DNA of 18,167 bases from positions 1 to 18,167 of the forward strand of contig JAAYAP010000061.1 in NCBI GenBank assembly GCA_012719315.1. Reading direction: 5' to 3'. The notes below the pieces were generated by a model. It saw nothing but the letters and a program-made list of their open reading frames with translations. It was not told the DNA's origin and did no database searches. The number at the start of each line of letters is the position of its first letter. Positions within the stretch are counted from its first letter, which is position 1. A program made the translations under genes and the position numbers. This DNA comes from Methanobacteriota archaeon (GTDB lineage Archaea > Thermoplasmatota > Thermoplasmata > Methanomassiliicoccales > Methanomethylophilaceae). Shown in pieces: positions 7,212 through 13,749 of the stretch.

Positions 7212-8064
7212 TCATATCGCCTCTGTCGGATGCCACATGCATCTTCGCCTTCAGCCTGGCATAGGCCTCGATCGTCGCGGTGGCCGCGATCTTGAACGGC
7301 CGGAACCCGTGGATCCTGGCCGCTTCCAGCATGGCCTGGTAAAGCAATCCGACATCCCAGGTCGGAGAGATGTAACCCGCCTGCTTCTGCAGGTAGCATT
7401 GGCCGATGTTCACCCGTGTCCTCTGCTTGATCAGATCGGCGACGGTCTCGGGACCGCGGTTGCGGATCCTGGCCTCCGGGGCGTACACTGCCGTGTATCC
7501 GAGACCCTCCAGATTGAGCCGGACCAGGTCCTCGTCGGACTGCAGGTGCGTGGGCAGCCTGAACCCGAGGTCCCTGTAAGCGACCAGCTCGCCGATCTTG
7601 GGGGATCTCAGGGCGATCCGGTGGTGCATCTCCCAGAACAGCACCGCGGCGAAGCCCGGGAGCGAGCCCGGGTCGTTGGTCGGCAGCGGATGTCCGCCGA
7701 CCATGCCGACCCCGGGATCCCTGAACGGCTCGAGGAGCCTCTGCAGGCCGTCCGCGTCGACGAAGCTGTTGTCGGCGTTGAGGATGACGATCAGCTCGGT
7801 CGATTTGCTGTCGAGGATCAGGTTGACGGCCGAGTTCTTGCCCTCTCTCGTCTCCTGCCTGATCAGACGCAACGAGCGGAACTCCTCGGAGAGCCTCCGC
7901 ACGATGCCGTCGGTGCCGTCGGTGCTGGCGCCCGAGACCACGATCGTCTCGGCATGGGTGAACCCGTCGAGCCTCTGACTGTACGCCGAGCGGATGGAGC
8001 CTTCGATGTTCTCGGCCTCGTTGTAGGCGCATATCCCTATGGTGAATGGAATGTCCGCCGCCAT
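7174..8064 (-). CDS. GT2-family glycosyltransferase
   Basis: This is an inverting GT-A-fold transferase that would add a sugar from a nucleotide donor on the cytoplasmic face. The 296-residue product starts PFTIGICAYNEAENIEGS, the usual GT2 opening. It shows VSGASTDGT (43-51), a DXD-like metal site in LNADNS (95-100), an acidic SDEDL (176-180) as candidate catalytic base region, and QRTRVNIGQ (214-222) in the place of the QxxRW motif. No membrane segment is clear, so it probably docks on the membrane through partners. It is the first gene of the four-gene operon ending in the flippase, and starts 47 bases after the ilvE stop. It could prime or extend the lipid-linked glycan; the donor is unknown. 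Confidence 0.9.
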   Translation of the reverse strand: MAADIPFTIGICAYNEAENIEGSIRSAYSQRLDGFTHAETIVVSGASTDGTDGIVRRLSEEFRSLRLIRQETREGKNSAVNLILDSKSTELIVILNADNSFVDADGLQRLLEPFRDPGVGMVGGHPLPTNDPGSLPGFAAVLFWEMHHRIALRSPKIGELVAYRDLGFRLPTHLQSDEDLVRLNLEGLGYTAVYAPEARIRNRGPETVADLIKQRTRVNIGQCYLQKQAGYISPTWDVGLLYQAMLEAARIHGFRPFKIAATATIEAYARLKAKMHVASDRGDMNVWDPVETTKKL

Positions 8065-8111
8065 CTTCCATCACGCCTCGCAGTCCGGAGCCATGTCGTC
8101 CGCGTGCTCCC

Positions 8112-9038
8112 TCAGTTGACGTAATCCAGCCAACGGCCGTATTCGGGGACATTGCCGAGCGCGACCTCGTGGAACATCGTGTGGATCCTCTTCGAGACCT
8201 CGCCGATGCTCCCGTCTCCGACCGGCCTGCCGTCGATCATCGTGACCGGGACCACCTCGGCGGCCGTGCCGGTCATCCAGACCTCGTCGGCGGTGGTGAG
8301 CTGCGTCCTGGAGACCTCGGCCTCCACGACCTCGTATCCCATGTCACGGGCGATCTCGATGACCGAGTTGCGCGTTATGCCCTCGAGGATGCTCTCGGCC
8401 GACGCGGGGGTGTAGATCCGCCCGTTCTTGTAAAGGAAGATGTTCTCTCCCGTGCACTCGGCCACGTGCCCGGATGCGTTCAGCATGAGCGCCTCGTTGG
8501 CGCCCTGTCGAATCGCCTCCCTCTTGGCCAGGCAGGATGCCACGTAGGTGCCGTTGACTTTCGACCCTGCCGGCGAGCAGAGGTTGTCCGGCCGGTGCCA
8601 CGACGAGGTGATCAGCTTGGCGCCCTCGGTGCCCGCATTCCCCAGGTAGGCGCCCATGAATATGCAGGTGATGGCCATGCTGACCGGGACGTTGACGGGG
8701 TTGAGCCCGACCTCCTCGCCGCTCAGGAAGATGCACGGTTTGACGTAATCGACCTCCTCGTTCTTGCGGACGGTCTCCTTGATCGCCTCCATTATCTCGT
8801 CGAATCCGTACTTCTTGCCGCCGAACACGGGCTCTATGCCCATCATCTTGCATCCGTCCAGGAGCCTGCGGACGTGGTCCTTGAGCCTGAACACCGCGGG
8901 GCCGTCGGGCGTGTTGTAGACCCTTATGCCCTCGAACACGCCGGTCCCGTAGTTCAACGCATGGGCCAGGACATGGACCCTGGCCTCGTCCCATCTCATA
9001 AATTTGCCATCCAACCAGATGAATTCCGTTTTCTTCAT
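8112..9038 (-). CDS. ilvE: Branched-chain amino acid aminotransferase
   Basis: This PLP enzyme (fold type IV) swaps amino groups between glutamate and the 2-oxo acids of valine, leucine and isoleucine. The 308-residue length matches IlvE. Signatures are HALNYGTGVFEGIR (26-39), the PLP lysine at residue 160 in GSKVNGTY, and AECTGENIF (193-201) with the conserved glutamate, followed by VWMTGTAAEVVPV. D-amino-acid transaminase and aminodeoxychorismate lyase share the fold, but the GSKVNGTY and FEGIR regions favour IlvE. The ATG at 9038 is preceded by AGGTCA with a short spacer. It lies 39 bases after an ACT-domain gene resembling the acetolactate synthase regulatory subunit, so the two form an isoleucine/valine unit. 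Confidence 0.95.
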   Translation of the reverse strand: MKKTEFIWLDGKFMRWDEARVHVLAHALNYGTGVFEGIRVYNTPDGPAVFRLKDHVRRLLDGCKMMGIEPVFGGKKYGFDEIMEAIKETVRKNEEVDYVKPCIFLSGEEVGLNPVNVPVSMAITCIFMGAYLGNAGTEGAKLITSSWHRPDNLCSPAGSKVNGTYVASCLAKREAIRQGANEALMLNASGHVAECTGENIFLYKNGRIYTPASAESILEGITRNSVIEIARDMGYEVVEAEVSRTQLTTADEVWMTGTAAEVVPVTMIDGRPVGDGSIGEVSKRIHTMFHEVALGNVPEYGRWLDYVN

Positions 9039-9077
9039 ATTATGACCTTTTCCTCGAATGAACGTGCAACGCGGACC

Positions 9078-9440
9078 TCAAAGCGCGTTGAGCGCTTTGA
9101 CGTACCTGTCGGGATCGCTGCGCTCGATGATCTCCTCGACCTGCGAGGAGCCCCCGACGACGCCGACGTTGCCGTTGGAGGTGGAGATGAGCGCATAAGC
9201 GGATTGCCCGGATTCGGGGACGAGTTTCGCGTCGTAGACATCCTGGAGCTTCTGGAGCCTGCCCATCGCCGTCTCCGCGGAGTCGGCTCCGATGACCGAC
9301 AGAACCATCCTGGACTTGCCCGGAAGCTCGCATTTGCCGACGACGATCGTCTCGACGTTTATCCTGTTCCTGGTGAATTCGCCCATGACCCGTTGCATGA
9401 CTCCGAATTCATTCTTGACTATCAGCGAAATGACGTGCAT
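9078..9440 (-). CDS. ACT-domain protein resembling acetolactate synthase small subunit
   Basis: The start MHVISLIVKNEFGVMQRVMG and FTRNRINVETIVVGKCELPG form a classic ACT domain like that of IlvN/IlvH, which binds valine and regulates acetolactate synthase. The product is 120 residues, shorter than the usual 150-170-residue small subunit; after the ACT domain comes one more beta/alpha segment ending SDPDRYVKALNAL. The reading frame is open further upstream, but the ATG at 9440 is chosen because GGGAGA lies eight bases before it and a TATA box 42 bases before it would put the start of transcription inside the longer version. No catalytic subunit (ilvB) is next to it. It may regulate a distant synthase or act as a free-standing branched-chain amino acid sensor. 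Confidence 0.85.
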   Translation of the reverse strand: MHVISLIVKNEFGVMQRVMGEFTRNRINVETIVVGKCELPGKSRMVLSVIGADSAETAMGRLQKLQDVYDAKLVPESGQSAYALISTSNGNVGVVGGSSQVEEIIERSDPDRYVKALNAL

Positions 9441-9475
9441 GTCTGCATTCTCCCGGCTCTGTAGATGCCCATGCA

Positions 9476-9487
9476 GATATTTTATAC
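9476..9487 (-). promoter_or_regulatory. TATA box of the ACT protein/ilvE unit
   Basis: The minus strand reads GTATAAAATATC. Transcription starting about 26 bp on, near 9456, would leave a short 16-nt leader that contains the GGGAGA ribosome-binding site. The element faces away from the HddA gene on the other strand. Confidence 0.65.
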
Positions 9488-9572
9488 AAGCGCATTCGGA
9501 CCTGATGCCCGCCCGCATCCGCATAGGACCCGATTGCGACGCGTGACGGTGTTTCATGCATAAAGGGGTGAA

Positions 9573-9584
9573 AGATTTATTACC
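9573..9584 (+). promoter_or_regulatory. Candidate TATA element of the HddA gene
   Basis: AGATTTATTACC is the most AT-rich site upstream of the plus-strand kinase. A start near 9605 would leave a leader of about 53 nt before the ATG at 9658, and would exclude the upstream in-frame ATG at 9556. The ribosome-binding site before 9658 is weak. Confidence 0.4.
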
Positions 9585-9657
9585 GCACGCAGGGATATGT
9601 GAGCACTGGTCGTCGAATCACAAGGACGGTTGCGAGATCACCGGGACGGGATGGGGC

Positions 9658-10680
9658 ATGACGGAGTATATAAGATCCAGGGCGCCGTTGAGGATAGGGA
9701 TAGCGGGAGGTGGCACGGACGTGGATCCGTATGCCTCCGAGAAGGGCGGATGCGTTTTCAACACCACCATCAACCGGTACGTCAATTGCGTCCTGACGCC
9801 GATGCAGGGGGACGAGATGGTCGTGGAGACCTGCGGCAGCAACAGCCGGTACAAGACCTCCATCAGGAACGGGCCTCTGAAGCTGGACGGCAACATGGAT
9901 TTCACCAAGGCCGTGTCCAACTACTTCGAATTGGACAGCGGGTTCCGCATCAAGATCCAATCGGATGTGCCGGCGGGATCCGGCTTGGGCGGCTCGTCCA
10001 CCATGATGGTCGCCATCGTGTCCGTGATCTCCGAATGGCTGGAACGCCGGATGTCCAAGGAGGAGGTGGCCCGGTTGTCGTACCACCTGGAAAGGGAGGT
10101 GCTCGGCCTCAAAGGAGGGAAGCAGGACCAGTACGCGGCCGCCTACGGGGGCTTCAACTACCTGGATTTCAACAACGACGGGGTGCGGGTGGTGCCGGCG
10201 GACATCGACGAGCACGTGATCGACGAGCTGCAATGCAGATCGGTGCTGTGTTACACGAAGATTTCGCGGGACTCGGCCGACATCATCGAATCCCAGGTTG
10301 AATCGTTCAAGACCCGTGCCAACGAGGACGCCCTTGACAAATCCAAGATCCTGGCCAGGGAGTTGGGCCGGGCGGTCGAGGAGGGGGACATCGATCTCGC
10401 GGGCAAGCTCTTGTGCAAATCATGGGAGTACAAGAAGCAGTTCTCCGACAGGATCACCAACAAGCACATCGACAGGCTCTACACCACCGCCATGAACGCG
10501 GGCGCGATCGGCGGCAAGATCTCCGGCGCGGGCGGCGGCGGGTTCATGTACTTCGTCTGCAAGTACGACAAGAAGCCTGAGGTCAGTGCGGCTCTGGACC
10601 GGGCCGGCGCTGAGATCACCGACTTCATGTTCGAGCCGGGAGGCGTCAAAACCTGGAGATTCGAACGCGGGGACCTCTGA
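9658..10680 (+). CDS. hddA: GHMP kinase, D-glycero-D-manno-heptose 7-phosphate kinase
   Basis: HddA phosphorylates D-glycero-D-manno-heptose 7-phosphate at C1, giving the alpha-1,7-bisphosphate, the second step to GDP-heptose. The 340-residue product has the usual length. It opens MTEYIRSRAPLRIGIAGGGT with GTDVDPYA, then shows the ATP loop PAGSGLGGSSTMM (105-117), KQDQYAAAYGGFNY (155-168) with a likely active-site aspartate, and the C-terminal GGKISGAGGGGFMYF (285-299). The frame is open from 9556, but family alignment puts the start at 9658. Fucose or mevalonate-type kinases share the fold; the GGGTDV start and QDQYAAAYGG favour the heptose group, and nearby GmhA, GmhB and nucleotidyltransferase genes support it. 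It is the only pathway gene on the plus strand. Confidence 0.87.
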   Translation: MTEYIRSRAPLRIGIAGGGTDVDPYASEKGGCVFNTTINRYVNCVLTPMQGDEMVVETCGSNSRYKTSIRNGPLKLDGNMDFTKAVSNYFELDSGFRIKIQSDVPAGSGLGGSSTMMVAIVSVISEWLERRMSKEEVARLSYHLEREVLGLKGGKQDQYAAAYGGFNYLDFNNDGVRVVPADIDEHVIDELQCRSVLCYTKISRDSADIIESQVESFKTRANEDALDKSKILARELGRAVEEGDIDLAGKLLCKSWEYKKQFSDRITNKHIDRLYTTAMNAGAIGGKISGAGGGGFMYFVCKYDKKPEVSAALDRAGAEITDFMFEPGGVKTWRFERGDL

Positions 10681-10695
10681 GGGCCCGCGGCCTCA
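10678..10695. terminator. Palindrome joining two convergent stop codons
   Basis: TGAGG (10678-10682) and CCTCA (10691-10695) pair around GCCCGCGG. The left arm begins with the HddA stop and the right arm ends with the complement of the GT2 stop, so only 12 bases separate the genes. The hairpin would form in both transcripts, giving a possible shared bidirectional 3' end. No U-tract is present on either strand. Confidence 0.45.
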
Positions 10696-11433
10696 CTCGA
10701 GCCTTTTGAGTTTCATGTAGGTCTTGGCGAGAGCTTTCCCCAACGCACCGCACTGGTTGAAGGTGGTGACCGCCACCCAGGGGTTGAGGTGAGACTCCCC
10801 TTCGGCCCTCTTGCCGAAGACGTAGCGCACATTCTCGATCCTCATGTCCTTGGGCCCGAACTTCAGGAGATCGATGAGGACCTTCCATCCCTTCATCTCG
10901 AGCTCGTCCCAATTGTCCTCGATCACCGGCACGAAGACGTCCCTCCTGCCGGCGATCAGCCCGCTCATGACGTCCCTGGACATCCTCTTGCCCCGGGACA
11001 GGAGGTACAGGTCGGCGAAGATATTGAAAGCCCAGGAGCCCGCCCAGCGCACGAAGCCCAGGGCGAACCGATCCACCCGGACGCCGATGCAGAGGTCGGC
11101 TCCGGCCTCCAGCTTGTCGTACATCTCGGCAAGCGCCGACGGAGGATGCTGGAAGTCGCAGTCGATCGTCATGAAATAATCCGTCTCGGCCTCCAGGATG
11201 CCCTGGAAGACGCTGGCCGCCAATCCCCTCTCTGCGGGATCGCGGGTCACGAAGCGGATCTTCGGGTCCCCCAGTGCCTCCACCGCCTCCTTGGAGCGGT
11301 CCGTGGAGTTGTCGTCCATGAACATTATGTTGAAATCCGGATAGAGGGCTCTGAGATGCTTCGCCATCTCGGGAGCATTCTCCTCCTCGTTGTACACCGG
11401 GATGATGACCGTGCAACTTCCTTTCGCAGACAT
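10693..11433 (-). CDS. DPM1-like GT2 glycosyltransferase
   Basis: The product (246 residues) looks like a polyprenyl-phosphate sugar synthase of the dolichol-phosphate mannose synthase type, which loads a sugar from a nucleotide donor onto polyprenyl phosphate for GT-C enzymes. It shows SCTVIIPVYNEEENAPE, FMDDNSTDRS (38-47), ERGLAASVFQG (68-78) and the metal site IDCDFQHPP (90-98), as in DPM1 (DxDxQHPP). No C-terminal membrane pair is seen, consistent with the soluble short form. The ATG at 11433 is chosen over an in-frame TTG at 11451 because a TATA element centred near 11465 predicts transcription starting about 6 bases before it. It could make the lipid-linked donor for the GT-C-like protein at 4727-6133. 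The donor could be GDP-mannose or GDP-heptose. Confidence 0.87.
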   Translation of the reverse strand: MSAKGSCTVIIPVYNEEENAPEMAKHLRALYPDFNIMFMDDNSTDRSKEAVEALGDPKIRFVTRDPAERGLAASVFQGILEAETDYFMTIDCDFQHPPSALAEMYDKLEAGADLCIGVRVDRFALGFVRWAGSWAFNIFADLYLLSRGKRMSRDVMSGLIAGRRDVFVPVIEDNWDELEMKGWKVLIDLLKFGPKDMRIENVRYVFGKRAEGESHLNPWVAVTTFNQCGALGKALAKTYMKLKRLE

Positions 11434-11458
11434 ATAGATACGGACGGACAACGCGGGT

Positions 11459-11471
11459 CCTTTATATTTAC
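11459..11471 (-). promoter_or_regulatory. TATA box of the DPM1-like gene
   Basis: GTAAATATAAAGG on the minus strand is centred about 32 bp from the ATG at 11433. The predicted start near 11439 leaves about six bases of leader, so the mRNA should be nearly leaderless. Confidence 0.6.
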
Positions 11472-11482
11472 CTATGTCAGGA

Positions 11483-11500
11483 ACGTCCGTGTCGGGACGT
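11483..11500 (-). terminator. Hairpin after the GmhA-GmhB gene
   Basis: ACGTCC and GGACGT form perfect six-base arms around GTGTCG, 19 bases past the stop of the fusion gene and just before the next promoter. Its position between a gene end and a TATA box supports a transcription-end role. No U-tract follows directly, but the AT-rich TATA element does. Confidence 0.5.
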
Positions 11501-11519
11501 CTGCGGCGGGAAGCGGCCG

Positions 11520-12548
11520 TCAGCCGAGGATCTTCTCGACCGCATCCGCGAAAGTGAATCCTCCGGACACCCTGATCGTGCTCAGACCCAATCCTTTGCC
11601 GAAGCCCTCGTCACCGGAGGAATCCCCGATCATGAACGACGCCTTCGGATTGATGTGATGCTCCATGATCGCCCTGACCCCCATCTCGATACCGGGCTTG
11701 CGGCAGCCGCATCCGTCGTCGGGATGGTGCGGACAGTAGTAGATCCCGTCCAGGTGCCCACCTTCCGCCTCCAGCAGCGAGACCAGCCGCCGGTGGACCC
11801 CGTCGAGCTGCTCGTGCGATACCAGTCCTCTCCCTATCCCCGACTGGTTGGTGACCAGGATCACCTTGTAGCCGGCCCGGTTGAGTCGGGCCACCGCGGC
11901 CGCCGCCCCCGGGAGCAGCGAGACCTTGGACGGGTCGTTGCAGTACGGGACGTCGGCGATCAGCGTGTCGTCGCGGTCGACCAGCACCGCCTTGGCGCCG
12001 AACATCTCGCGTTCCACGATGCCGCATATCGCATGGCAGGCGGCCATGTAGCCCTCCTGCACGCGAGCGGTCTCCTTGGAAGGGATCACGACCGCATGGT
12101 CGACGATGTCCCGCATCGCCCCCTGGTCGCCGGTGAACGAGATCGTCTTCGCCCCCTTGGCCTTGGCGGCTTCGAGCGCCAGGATCACGTTCCGGGAGTT
12201 GCCCGAAGTGGACATCCCGATCACGATGTCGCCGCTCCTGCACACGGCATCCACCTGGCGCTTGAAGACCAGGTCGTAAGAGTAGTCGTTGCCGATGGCG
12301 GTGACGGCCGCGATGTTGGAGAGGCAGATGCCCGCCATGGGCGGGCGGTCGAAAGCGTACCTGCCGGACAGCTCCGCGGATATGTGCTGCGCATCGGCGG
12401 AGGAACCGCCGTTGCCCATGAAGATCGCCTGCCCGCCTGCCTTGATCGCATCCAACAGCATGTCTGCCGCGGTCCTGATCTCCGCAGGATCGATGCTCGC
12501 TATAACCTCCGCGCTCCGCTTCAACTCCGCCGTTATCATGTCATCCAT
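11520..12548 (-). CDS. gmhA-gmhB: Fused sedoheptulose-7-phosphate isomerase (GmhA) and heptose-1,7-bisphosphate phosphatase (GmhB)
   Basis: One 342-residue chain joins two heptose enzymes usually made separately. Residues 1-185 are a SIS-domain GmhA: GNGGSSADAQH (45-55), AELSGRY with the catalytic Glu59, STSGNS (113-118) and the ARVQEGYMAACHAIC helix with His172. Residues 186-342 are a HAD phosphatase: DRDDT nucleophile motif (191-195), VTNQSGIGRG (232-241), the short zinc loop CPHHPDDGCGCRKP (272-285) and IGDSSGDEGFG (307-317). The isomerase converts sedoheptulose 7-phosphate to heptose 7-phosphate; the phosphatase removes the C7 phosphate after HddA acts. Three starts compete: GTG 12560, ATG 12548 and ATG 12539. 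I prefer 12548 by GmhA alignment. HisB-type histidinol phosphatase shares the HAD motifs, but the fused SIS domain points to heptose. Confidence 0.92.
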   Translation of the reverse strand: MDDMITAELKRSAEVIASIDPAEIRTAADMLLDAIKAGGQAIFMGNGGSSADAQHISAELSGRYAFDRPPMAGICLSNIAAVTAIGNDYSYDLVFKRQVDAVCRSGDIVIGMSTSGNSRNVILALEAAKAKGAKTISFTGDQGAMRDIVDHAVVIPSKETARVQEGYMAACHAICGIVEREMFGAKAVLVDRDDTLIADVPYCNDPSKVSLLPGAAAAVARLNRAGYKVILVTNQSGIGRGLVSHEQLDGVHRRLVSLLEAEGGHLDGIYYCPHHPDDGCGCRKPGIEMGVRAIMEHHINPKASFMIGDSSGDEGFGKGLGLSTIRVSGGFTFADAVEKILG

Positions 12549-12598
12549 CCTGATCGTCACGGTCCCGTATCCGTGCGTCCGCCACAGCCGTGCGCATA

Positions 12599-12615
12599 CA
12601 GGTGCCAGTCACCTG
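12599..12615. repeat. Inverted repeat over the predicted start of the GmhA-GmhB transcript
   Basis: CAGGTG and CACCTG form perfect arms around CCAGT. The transcription start predicted from the TATA element at 12629-12640 falls at about 12608, in the middle of the repeat. This is where an archaeal repressor that blocks polymerase would bind; the role is inferred. Confidence 0.45.
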
Positions 12616-12628
12616 CATTAAGGCTTGC

Positions 12629-12640
12629 ATCTTTAAATCA
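12629..12640 (-). promoter_or_regulatory. TATA box of the GmhA-GmhB gene
   Basis: TGATTTAAAGAT on the minus strand, 33 bases past the HddC-like stop, is the likely promoter. It would give a leader of about 60 nt, so this gene is transcribed independently of its upstream neighbour. Confidence 0.6.
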
Positions 12641-12672
12641 TATCGTACGCGGAAGGACTCGCGGGCTCCCGG

Positions 12673-13707
12673 TCAGAAGACCTCGGGACCGCCGACATCC
12701 CCTTCCCCGAAGACGGTCCCGTGACCGAGGACGCGGTTCGACACCACCGCCCCGGGCATGACCGTGCAGCCGTCGCCGACGATGCTGTTCTCGATCCTGG
12801 CGCCGTCCACGGTGCAGTCCCTCATGATCAGCGAGTTGGTCACCTGGCTGTCGCACACGCGCGATCCGGCCATGATCACCGCCCCCGTGGCCGAGGAGCC
12901 GACCAGTCGCGCCTCCGCACCCAGGTAGAACGGGCTCCTCGTATCGGAGTCGACGATGCCCTTGCCGCCCCAGATCATGTCCCCATACCGCTTGGAGGCC
13001 ATCACCAGATTGGCGCCCAGGAGGTCTGAGGGGCGCCCGACGTCCCTCCAGGTGCCGTCCAGCACGTAACCCTGCATCCTGTCGCCGCGCTCCAGCAGCA
13101 GCGGGAACAGGTCCTTGGACAGATCGTGGAAGACATCCGCGGGTATATCGCCGATCACCTTCCTGTCGAACACGTAGACGCCGGCGTTGATCATGTTCGA
13201 GAACGCCTCCTCCGGCTCGGGCTTCTCTTTGAACCTGTCGATGCGGCCCGTCCCATCCATGCCGACGATGCCGTACTCGCACGGATCCCGGACCTCGGTC
13301 AGGGCGATGGTCGCCGCCGCCCCCGTGCGCATGTGCGCGGCGATCTGCCCCTTGAGCGAGATGTCGGCGAAGACATCCCCGTTGGCGGCGACGAACACCT
13401 CGTCGAGCCTGTCCTCGACGAGTTTGATCGCACCTCCCGTGCCGCGAGGCTCGTCCTCGTACGAGTAGGTGATCTCGATGCCCAGGTCCGAGCCGTCGCC
13501 GATCGCTTCGGTCAGCTGATCGGAGCGGTACCCGCACGCCATGATCACCTCGCTGATGCCCGCCTCCGCCATCGAACCGATGAGGTAACTCAGGCAGGGC
13601 CGGTCGAGGACCGGCAGTATCGGTTTCGGCATGGTGTCGGTCAACGGCCTCAGCCTCGTGCCTTTGCCGCCGACCAGGACCACCGCTTGTTTGACCTCGG
13701 GACTCAT
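12673..13707 (-). CDS. hddC: Sugar-1-phosphate nucleotidyltransferase, probably heptose-1-phosphate guanylyltransferase
   Basis: The enzyme joins a sugar 1-phosphate to a nucleotide. The 344-residue product has an N-terminal nucleotidyltransferase domain: VVLVGGKGTRLRPLTDTMPK (9-28) with the G-G-x-G-T-R loop, GTGGAIKLVED, AANGDVFADI (107-116) with the metal aspartate, FKEKPEPEEAF and AGVYVFDR. From about residue 235 the chain turns into hexapeptide-like repeats of a left-handed beta-helix. Bacterial HddC is shorter (about 230 residues) and lacks the helix, so mannose-1-phosphate guanylyltransferase is the main alternative. Nearby GmhA-GmhB and HddA favour GDP-heptose. The ATG at 13707 is chosen because the TATA element centred at 13735 predicts a start near 13709; the ATG at 13719 would then lie outside the mRNA. 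Confidence 0.8.
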   Translation of the reverse strand: MSPEVKQAVVLVGGKGTRLRPLTDTMPKPILPVLDRPCLSYLIGSMAEAGISEVIMACGYRSDQLTEAIGDGSDLGIEITYSYEDEPRGTGGAIKLVEDRLDEVFVAANGDVFADISLKGQIAAHMRTGAAATIALTEVRDPCEYGIVGMDGTGRIDRFKEKPEPEEAFSNMINAGVYVFDRKVIGDIPADVFHDLSKDLFPLLLERGDRMQGYVLDGTWRDVGRPSDLLGANLVMASKRYGDMIWGGKGIVDSDTRSPFYLGAEARLVGSSATGAVIMAGSRVCDSQVTNSLIMRDCTVDGARIENSIVGDGCTVMPGAVVSNRVLGHGTVFGEGDVGGPEVF

Positions 13708-13727
13708 ATGGTCCCGCATATGGACGG

Positions 13728-13741
13728 AGGCATTAAAATGG
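13728..13741 (-). promoter_or_regulatory. TATA element of the HddC-like gene
   Basis: The minus strand reads CCATTTTAATGCC in this area, directly after the DUF89 stop. Its centre lies 28 bp from the ATG at 13707, predicting a leader of only a couple of bases. Confidence 0.5.
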
Positions 13742-13749
13742 ATTGCACC

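Noticed and set aside
8087..8110. GGAGC/GCTCC repeat after ilvE
   Set aside because: Only five-base arms with a 14-base loop, so too weak to call a terminator.
9556..9657. Upstream ATG for HddA
   Set aside because: The extra 34 residues have no family match, and the AT-rich promoter candidate lies within them.
9668..9676. TATA-like GTATATAAG
   Set aside because: It lies inside the first codons of HddA; a transcript from here would lack the conserved N-terminus.
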